Shown here: in pieces, positions 9,501 to 18,500 of the stretch | Layout of the letters: each line of letters starts with the position of its first letter | Numbering within the stretch: position 1 is the stretch's first letter | Assembly: GCA_036897095.1 (NCBI GenBank) | Contig: JAYMSP010003135.1 | Coordinates: 1 to 20,925 of the forward strand | DNA length: 20,925 bases | Source of the DNA: Plantago elongata | Taxonomy: Eukaryota > Streptophyta > Magnoliopsida > Lamiales > Plantaginaceae | Direction of reading: 5' to 3' | The notes under the pieces: generated by a model | What the model saw: the letters and a program-made list of their open reading frames with translations, nothing else | The model's database searches: none | What the model was told of the DNA's origin: nothing | Position numbers and translations under genes: made by a program

Positions 9501-12500
9501 CATATCCGACATAAGTTGAATAACAAATTAAAAAATAGAAGTGTATAGCGTTGCACGTTGTGCTTGGATATTTGTATCTTGCTTCAGCTGGCTAGTGGCC
9601 AAGTAGCTACTATTACTAGCTCTTGTTCATAAGCTGTTATTGACTATGAGTTCCGTTGTTTGTGGAGGTGATATTATGTTTAAGTTGTTAGAATTTCTTT
9701 GGAGTATATACATTTCCATTTTAGTAACATAGTGTAATAGAAGTGGTACAGAATAGAAGAATAGTTGCACGTTATTCGCACTTCGGAGGGGACCTGGACA
9801 TCCATATGGTTAATTGACAAAAAAAAAAAGAAAAAAAAAAGAGAGAAAAGGAAAGGGAAACTTAAAGTATAAAACTATGTAATTAAGTCAATAAGTACAG
9901 GCTATTACTGGATCTATACTTTATAAGCTAATGTCAGACTGTTTTCCTTTTTTCTTTTTGAAACGGCAGACTTGTTTTCCTTAAAGTGATGTTCTATTTG
10001 AGTTGTTAGGGTACATTAGTTGACAAAAACTTCTCATATTGTAAAAGATGTGGTATTTAGAGTAAATGGAAAATGGCCAAGGGGTAGTGTAGTTCTTTTC
10101 TCCTATCGTACTCGTCGTGGGGATTGGAACATTCGTAAGCATACAATTCACATTAATATTATACTTTAACTAGTTGCAGTTATATAACTATACACTAAGT
10201 CCATACGAATATAGGCCCCTGAAGGCTATTATGAAGGAACATGTAATGAGTTCTCATGATAAAGTTGATGGTAAGGATCCTAATCTTTGAGTCTGTGATA
10301 TATGTCTGTGCTTTCCTTTATGATACATTTGATAAAGCAAGTGCTAAGTAAGGCACATCATCAAGTTTAGCTTATGGCGTTCAGTTTATTAAATATTGTA
10401 GGGACAAATGAAGTTGTTCGGGACAGTTACGTTTCCAAAGAATAGGTATTTGACCATGCAGTTTTCCAGAGGGGGCAAGAATGTGACATGCGATGACTAT
10501 TTTGAGAATATGGTGAATTTTCTTCTCACTTTTATGTTTAGATGTTTTCTGACTTACTTTTACTACCCGGGTCGGACACAATTTTGAACTGTTTATACAA
10601 AATGCCAAGCCCATATGAAGCTATAATCTACAGTAACTCAAGCATTTAGCATTACTTCAAGAGCAATTAGAATTTTGCATGTATCTTCAAGATGTTAAGG
10701 AAAGATATGCAGGCAGAAAAAAAAATTCAGACGGATTTTTGGAATATGATGCTTGGTAATTTATGTCAGTGTCAGCACGATGAAGAAGAATGGGCGTCTT
10801 ACTTCACTACTTGCATACTTGTTTTTGCATCTTAGTTAATATCATATGATGTGCCTTCATCACTATCAGGTTGTATTTTCGGATGCTTGGTGGATTGGGA
10901 CAAAAGATGAGAATCCTCAAGAGTTACATCTTCCCTTTCCCCAAGAGATGAAGGTTAGCTATAATATGCCTGAAAATTTCACTTGAACTGTAGATCTAAA
11001 TGCATGCTGTCTAGAATATCACTCACACAATTAATTATGTCCTAGCCCCTGGAAAAACAAGTTGAGTATGATTTCAAGGGTGGGATAGGTGTCAAGTGCG
11101 ACAGAAGACAAACTTCTGGGAAAAGCTCCATGAAATGTATGGAAAGGCAGTCTCCAGAACCTGATCTCGCCAATGATTTAACAGATAGTCCAAGTGACCT
11201 CAAAGAAATGGTAGTCACTCCAATCCGGCATTCATCTAGGACTTCTCGGAAGACATTCAAGTAATTTATTCTCTTTCATTGCATGACATGTAGGAGCTAA
11301 GAGTAGCATGCCATATATGGGTTGAACTTGATATTTTTGATGATGCAGGTCTTTCCCAATATCATAGCATGTTTTGTTTAAAGATGAATAACATTTAACT
11401 TCTACACCACTTCTCCGATGTTTTTCTGATGCAATGCTCTTATGTGGTACTAGCATATGTTTTCCACATGCTCATTTGATACCGTAAGTTATGAAAAATT
11501 CTGATTTTGGTACTCTGGAGAAGTCTCCGGCTAGCAAACTTACATTAGGTCAAATTTGTCTCCAACTTGAATGAATTGGTGAGTTCTATCCCAAACCAAA
11601 GGGTTTTAGGTTCGGTTGGCCAAGAGTAGAACATGAATTTTCATAACTTGCAGTACCAAAGTGGCATTGGAAAACTTAAGGAACTAAATTGGAGGTTTTT
11701 TCCTGGCACCTTGTTTCTTACTTTCTTTATCTATTATTCAGAGGAGGCAAAAGAACACATTATCAGAGACCAGTTGGGCCCATTCTGTAATAATAAATTA
11801 AACCAGGGAGGTAGTCTGTTCTTTTGTTGGTTTACATTTTTGTTTCACCATGCTCGGTGGAATATGCCTTTCACAGTACACGTCTATTCTTGCTTGTTTT
11901 CCTATATTTTCCCCTCAAACCTTGTGTCAACATTTAGATAATTGGGTGTCAATGAATAATAAATGTTGTAATGAATGTAGGCATAGAAACAATACTTAGG
12001 GAGCCCCTTGCCTGTTCTGACCATATTGTTCTTCTATACAGAATACATTGAACAATTTCTTCACGAGTAGATCATATGAAATATTTTACAAACTAGTACG
12101 TGTTATCAGAGGCATTGATGGGATCTTCTTTGTGTCCTGCTGTTAATCTGTTACTGTGATTACTTGTCTTGTCTAGCTCCTCGTTTCTCAAATGACACCA
12201 GTCACCAGCAACTTATGGGGCTGTTATCAGTTTTGCAGAAGAATCATCTGAAGAGGATTTGACTGGAGATGGAGACAAAGTTTTGGAAGAACCGGATGAC
12301 ATAGTCGGTATTAGGATAGGGGATACAAATATCCTTTTCTGTTTCTCCACTGCCTTTTACTTGGGGTTTTTCTTATCATTCTCTGCTTTCGTGATTTCTT
12401 GTTTTCTCTATTCCAATGTGGTACAACTGGTAAATAAAAATAATTTTCCATCTCTATAAGCTGATTTCCTTAAAGGTATACACAGAATGAAAGTTTCACC

Positions 12501-15500
12501 CCTGTAAACTTTGAAGTTGAAAATCAGTATCCTGCTAAAGAACCAACTTCAGGAAAAAATAAGCGGGGGAGAAAGAGTAATGATGATTCTAGCAGGAAAC
12601 CCAAATCTCTTGTTCAATCAACACTATCCTCATTGTTTAAGAAGGCAGAGGAGAAAGTAATTCTTGCTACTTTTGCCATCTAACCACTATTCATCATCAT
12701 CATCTTGAGGGACCCTCTTTATAGAGGGACTAAAAGGGATCGACAAACATTATATGTCCAGAAATTAGGAGTTTTACTAAGAACATTGGTGTTTTTAATA
12801 AACATAAAACATGAGTTTATGTTAAATCATTGTTAATGTTTTATGTTAAAACATTGATGTTCATCTTTAAAATAATTGATGATACAAAAACCAACAATGC
12901 ATAAAATGTTCAGTGATAAAACATTATTGCTTTCATTTGTAGTAATTTGTTTTAATGTTTTTGGTGATAACCATAATTCTTGTTGGTACCTTTAACCCCC
13001 CTGTAAAGATGATTCCAGGAAACTTGCTCTTTGTTTTAAGCATTGCAGTTTTATTTAAATACACGAGTCTGTACCTTTTTAAGTTAAAACCAAGTTCTTC
13101 ATGTAAAGATTCTAAATATAGTTTTTGTTTGTCAAAATTCAGCACAAAGGTTTGGTAGTATGTTAAAATGTTTATATAAAAGTATCATTCAGTCATAAAC
13201 TGAAGATTAATAAATCAAAAGATTATTCATTATATTTCCAGCATCTTCTGAATTGATTTTTCTTCTCCTTTTAACTCAAGATTTCGTGCATTAGATCTTA
13301 TTTTCTTCTAGCACCATCACCGAGCACTATTGATTGTCTTGCAGGCCTCTAAGTCTGCGCATGTGGGCGACAAAGTTGAGTTACAAGAAGCCGGTACGCC
13401 TTTCTTCTCATCTGAATCTCCTTATCTTATCAAAATAATTTCCTCTGCATGTCTTAGTTGCCATCTATCAAATTCTCTGATGCGTTTCCATTCTATTATC
13501 ACTCGGAAGATAAGAAGTTGCTTGCAAATGGCTATGAGAGACCTTGTGAAGAAACAAATCAAAAGATAGTTGAACAATTCTATCTTGATGAAGAAGAATG
13601 AATATCAAGTGTAAACTGAAATACAGAAGAAAGATAGACTTAAATAGTAAATAAAGTAATTAACAACCTAACCGCCAAAGGTACAATCCCTAATAGCATT
13701 AGGTACAACAACACAAAGTCGTAACAGTCTTCAACTAGAAAATGTAATTGTTGGAAACACGCATTTGATCACAACAGCTCACTCTTCTCTTTTGTTACTT
13801 GTGCATCCTCAACAACTGATACTTCTTTATCTCTTGATGCTTCTGATGCTATTCCTTGACACCTCCTTCAAGCGGAGCATGGATATCTGTCATGCTCAAC
13901 TTGCTATGATGAGAAAGAAACAAAGGACGAACAAAAGGCTTTGTAAATATGTCAGCTACCATACTGCTGTAGAGAGTTGAAACAACTTGATGATATTAGC
14001 CTGAGGAATATAGGCTCTTTCTTCGACCCGCCTGTTTTTTTGTTTAACACCCTGTAACTCTTCCCCAGCCAGGATTAGGGCTTGGTGAGAATAGGCGAGT
14101 GTCCTTCCCGGTCCTCTCGTACTAGGGAAAGGTCCTCTCAATGCTCTGACGCCCACACCGGATATGGACCGAACTGGTGTCAATCTAACTCATTATACTA
14201 AAATCATATCTCTCTTTTTTATTTTATAACCCAGATATTTTAGCGTCAAATTGATTGTGATATTCTCATAGAGTTACGATATTACATACCCCCTCTTAGA
14301 TGCATTTTTGACATCTGACTACAACTCAGATCAACATACAGGTCTATTAATCTAGATTTGGGTTGACCAACTTATAAGCTAAATCAATTTATGCCAGAAC
14401 AGCTATCGAGCTTATGATTTTCCTTTGCCAATGAAAGGTCCCAGATTCAATTCCACCCATTCACAATTTATGCCAGAACCACACATGCTTTTATTTATTT
14501 GTAAATATCATTTTAAATAAAAAAATTAGAATTAAAATACAAATTTTACTTCACCATTTTAATTAAGGGGAAAATATAGAAGTTTCAAAATTTACTTCTT
14601 GTCAAGATACACAGAAGGCCGATCGGTTTCGGCCACATAAACCGCCCATCTCCATCCCACCATCTATTCCACCACCATCCCAACCATTATTGGACTCGAC
14701 CGTGACATAATTGTTGTCGAAACTTGAAGGTAAGAAAGAAACTTCGGGCTGCCGTTAATGTCGGACATGAAAGCGTAGAGGCTTATTTTTGTCAATTAAT
14801 TGTTCTTGTGAGTGCTTCTATGTTGGTGAACATGAAGGTTTGATCTTGGTTGAGTTTGGTAATGATTGAATTTGGTTTTGGAAAATCAGGGTCTGAATGG
14901 AGTGTTTTAAAAATTTGAAACCCTTGATTTTAATAATTATGGTTGAACCAGGGACTTGGGCCGCAAAAATGGATTTTGGTGGGCACTTCTGATATCTTTC
15001 AGGCCCATAAATAGTTTTTGATTTTGCAATTAAGTAGAATTTTCCACAAATATATAGTTAAAGTATGGAAATTGTTTTATTTATTATCTACATTTTATAA
15101 ATATTATTTGAATAAAATTTTAGTTGCAGGGGCCGGAAAGAAGTTTGAATTTTAACTTGAGAAATTAATTCTATACAGGGACTTGAGTTGTAAATAATCA
15201 TCAAACATAATTACAGTTCATCAATAAGTTAAGGTTGTTTGGACCTTTCTAAAAGCAGATATTTGAAGTGGGGGTATACATGGTTCTAGGTTCTAATTTG
15301 CCAAAATCCAAAATTGTGTACTAGGATCTTTATTGAATTGGATGTAATTGTTGATCTAATGGGTAGCCATCTGCAACATTCGAATGTAACAAGGGCCTAG
15401 ATGTAATGTACCCATTTAATTATTATCTGCTTCATTAGTCAATCTGTAAATCCTTCAAAATCATAAATACCAAGTACAAGAAATTCTAACCAACTATACC

Positions 15501-18500
15501 ACAGAATAACGTAAAATGCTAATCAAATCCCAAAATATTAAAGCATCATATCTTATTCCATCATGTTCTCTAGTCTGTTCAATTTTCGTGCCCATGTTTA
15601 TGGTGTAGTTTCAGGTAAATTTAATTACGACTTATATCTATTTTGAAGACGATATGAACACAATCTAGAAAAGTTTGCCTTGCGGGATATATATACATAT
15701 TTTTTAATAGGGTGGAGTCAGGTATATAAAAAATGGTACCTGACAAGGTATAAAAACCTCGTTTACAAAATTTGGAATGGCAACTAGCTATAGCAGCTAA
15801 CTAGAAGATAACACAAAGTATCAAGAGATAAATCTCAATGATACAAGGTGAACTCTAAGTACTAGGACTCTCAAAACCTACCATGTTACAGTAAATACAA
15901 AACTAAACTTAGTTAAGGCGGCTTGTAAGAACTGTTTAACATTACAAACCAAATAACATATCTACCAGTAAAGACCAGAAAATACAAGGTACAGACAATA
16001 CTGAAAGTGATAAGAAATCGCAGTATCCAGTGAGCCAATGAACTATCTGTCAAAAGTAAGGATGTGAATGCCTTGAAGCAGAACAAAATCCTCTCAACGT
16101 GCCATCTCAAACCGACTTGTGCAACTATGCCTAATACACCAAACATTCTGGATATGATTCTGTTAATCCTCATTTGTTGACTCTTCTGAAAGTTATCCTT
16201 GCAATTCATTGAAGGCCAGAACAATTTTCTATACTTTATGTTTATGTGAACCACCAACTTGTTGGTGGTGTTGGTTTCCTGTGTGGAAACTGGAAGTATG
16301 CAAGCTCTAAAAACTTTGGCAGCCAAAACCTGCGTGCTAGTGGAATATGGAAGGCCCAGAGGAAACATTTTGTGGGAACTATTATCCTATTGTCTCCAAG
16401 CTCTGTCCCTGTTCTTTTTATTTTATAATAAAAATGCTTGTTATATGAAGCATAGGAATTCTGGTAACTGCTCAATCAATGTATGATATGTCTATAATAT
16501 TCTTTTAGTACTGAAGTTATGGGTCATCTATCTTGATGCGTTCCTTGTGGTTGATTTGGGATATATAGGAACTGGAAAGTCTGTAATGAAGGAGCAGAAG
16601 AAGAACCTTAAGGTAGCATTTTTGTCGTCTTTACTACCTTATGCTCTTTATCATCGCTTCCATATTAAACTTCTGCCTCATAATGTTATTGGTAGTTATC
16701 TATGGAATAGAGAAACATCATATACTTAACTAGATATCTATTGTCTATTTGTCTTCGGTCATTCTGTCTCTTTTCAGTTATAGTTTATGGTCATTAGTGA
16801 AAGTTATTTATATTTGGCTTTATATTTGTACTGCCGCACAACGGATCGGATCAATCCAATCCGTTCGATTGTGTATCTGTAAATACGTATCGAGAAAAAC
16901 ATGGATTGGATTGCGGATTGTTTCATATGGATGCCGATAAATCCGTATTAATCCGTGATCCGGCATTTTTAAAAATGTTTTTTTTTTTGCTACAAAACTT
17001 TCATATTCAGAACACCAAATCAATTTAGTAATGAACAACTTGTACTTCTTTCAAAATCCCAAATACACATTAAATTATATCGATCTATTTAGAATCTCCA
17101 AAATATGAAATTTACTAACACAATATAACTAATTTAAAATCACAAGTAGAAGATAACAAAACATTTCTTGCAAAATGCATCATATAACAAGAGTTTAGGA
17201 TAGAGTTATATATAGCATGATGTATATATTAAATGACAAAATATGTTTATGTCAATGGAAATGCATGGATCACAGATATCCACGTATCGGATATCTTCGG
17301 TCCGCTAATATCGGATAAGAAAAAATTGATCAGTAATGCGATATGTTGGTGCAGATTAATGTGTCCGGATCTTGTTTCACACGGATCATATTACAATGAC
17401 ACTGTTTCATATAAAATACCTAAAGCGTGACTTGTGGAATTTCTTTGAATAATAACCTTAATGGTCAAAATGTTTGCCACATGCGGGTGTTAGGAATCTC
17501 ATATTTGTTTTTATCTGTATCTTGAGCTAAGACAATTTGGAAGGAAAGAGTTGTAAGTTTGCATATTTCTACAGAGGCCGGAACTTGTTAATTCTGATAC
17601 TGTCGACCAAAAGAAGTCAAAAGGCAAAGGCCCAGGGATGTCATCCTCGAGGAAAGGAAAATCTGATTCAGTTTCGACATCCCAATCATCTGATCACATT
17701 GATTCGTCTCAGGTACATGCCCATTTTTATTCTCAGACATTTCACTAGCTACACATCCTTTAGATTCGGGTACCACAGCCATTGATGACTAGAGTACCAA
17801 GTTTGTAAATTCATTATAATATGAAGGTAGAAACCCCAAACACATAAATTGGCACTATAGTATTACTCCCTCAATTTCGTTGAGACAATTCAAGTTGGCA
17901 CAAATTTTAAGGCGAATGAGTGACAAAATGGTCTATATTAATAAAGTAATATATGGATGGTAAAAGTAAGAGAAAGAACATACAAAGTATAAACGAATGT
18001 GATTAAAAAAGATTCACAAGTGGAGATAATAGGTTTCCATAAGTGGAATTGTCAAGCTTTTAGTGAAATGGAGGGAGTATTAGTTTAATAAATAAGCAGA
18101 AAATTGGATTTTTTTTTTCTGGGCCTTTGCACATGCCTGCTGGTAGAGTTCATGCATCTGACTGGAATTTATGCACTTAATATTTGCATTTTCCATTTCT
18201 CTGCTGGTTACATTGGATACACTTCTCATGATTGACAAACCATGTGAAATAGGATACCTAAAAAAAAAAATGAAGTAAGTAACAAAATGATCAGGGAAAG
18301 TAACGGAAAAGAAGACGAAATCTTATAAAAAAATCAGCTTGTTCAAAATATTTGAACTTACCCAACACTGGGGTGCATGGGGTTCTAATTTACAATAGTT
18401 TACATAAATGTAAATGATCCTATTCTTTAGTAAAATCAGTGTTTTTTACTGTAATTTCACAAAAGCAAAAAACAAAGAACAAATGGGATATGTGTAAGTT

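Larger units (their letters stand above)
3512..10401 (+). other. RHL1: RHL1 intron 1 (6.9 kb)
   Basis: This GT-AG intron (GTTTGC...TTGTAG) splits the conserved family core between LYLDFPQ and GQMKLFG. It has no coding content of its own. It consists of a tandem array of ~120-130-bp units, a 4.07-kb Mutator-like insertion at 5310-9381, a short continuation of the array, and AT-rich unique sequence with an A-rich tract at 9818-9842. Removing the insertion and its duplicated target would leave an ancestral intron of about 2.8 kb. Confidence 0.9.
13394..16568 (+). other. RHL1: RHL1 intron 7 (3.2 kb)
   Basis: This intron is made of several foreign pieces. An antisense Copia 3' end lies at about 13560-14030, a chloroplast 23S rRNA fragment at 14101-14175, and a possible tRNA-like remnant near 14405-14460. 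AT-rich sequence with no recognised content runs from 14500 to 15900, followed by an antisense open frame at 15913-16368. Confidence 0.75.

Noticed and set aside
11633..11941. A 102-codon plus-strand gene in intron 4
   Set aside because: It shows no recognisable domain and lies wholly within an intron; it is probably a chance frame.
14101..14175. A functional rRNA gene
   Set aside because: Only about 75 bp near the sarcin-ricin loop is present, with abrupt ends; it is an organelle-derived fragment.
13956..14183. A 75-codon minus-strand protein
   Set aside because: The frame runs through the rRNA fragment and part of the Copia tail; it is a chance fusion of the two.
16820..17038. Overlapping open frames on both strands in intron 8
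   Set aside because: They coincide with the GGAT/ATCC-rich palindromic stretch and have no protein-like features.
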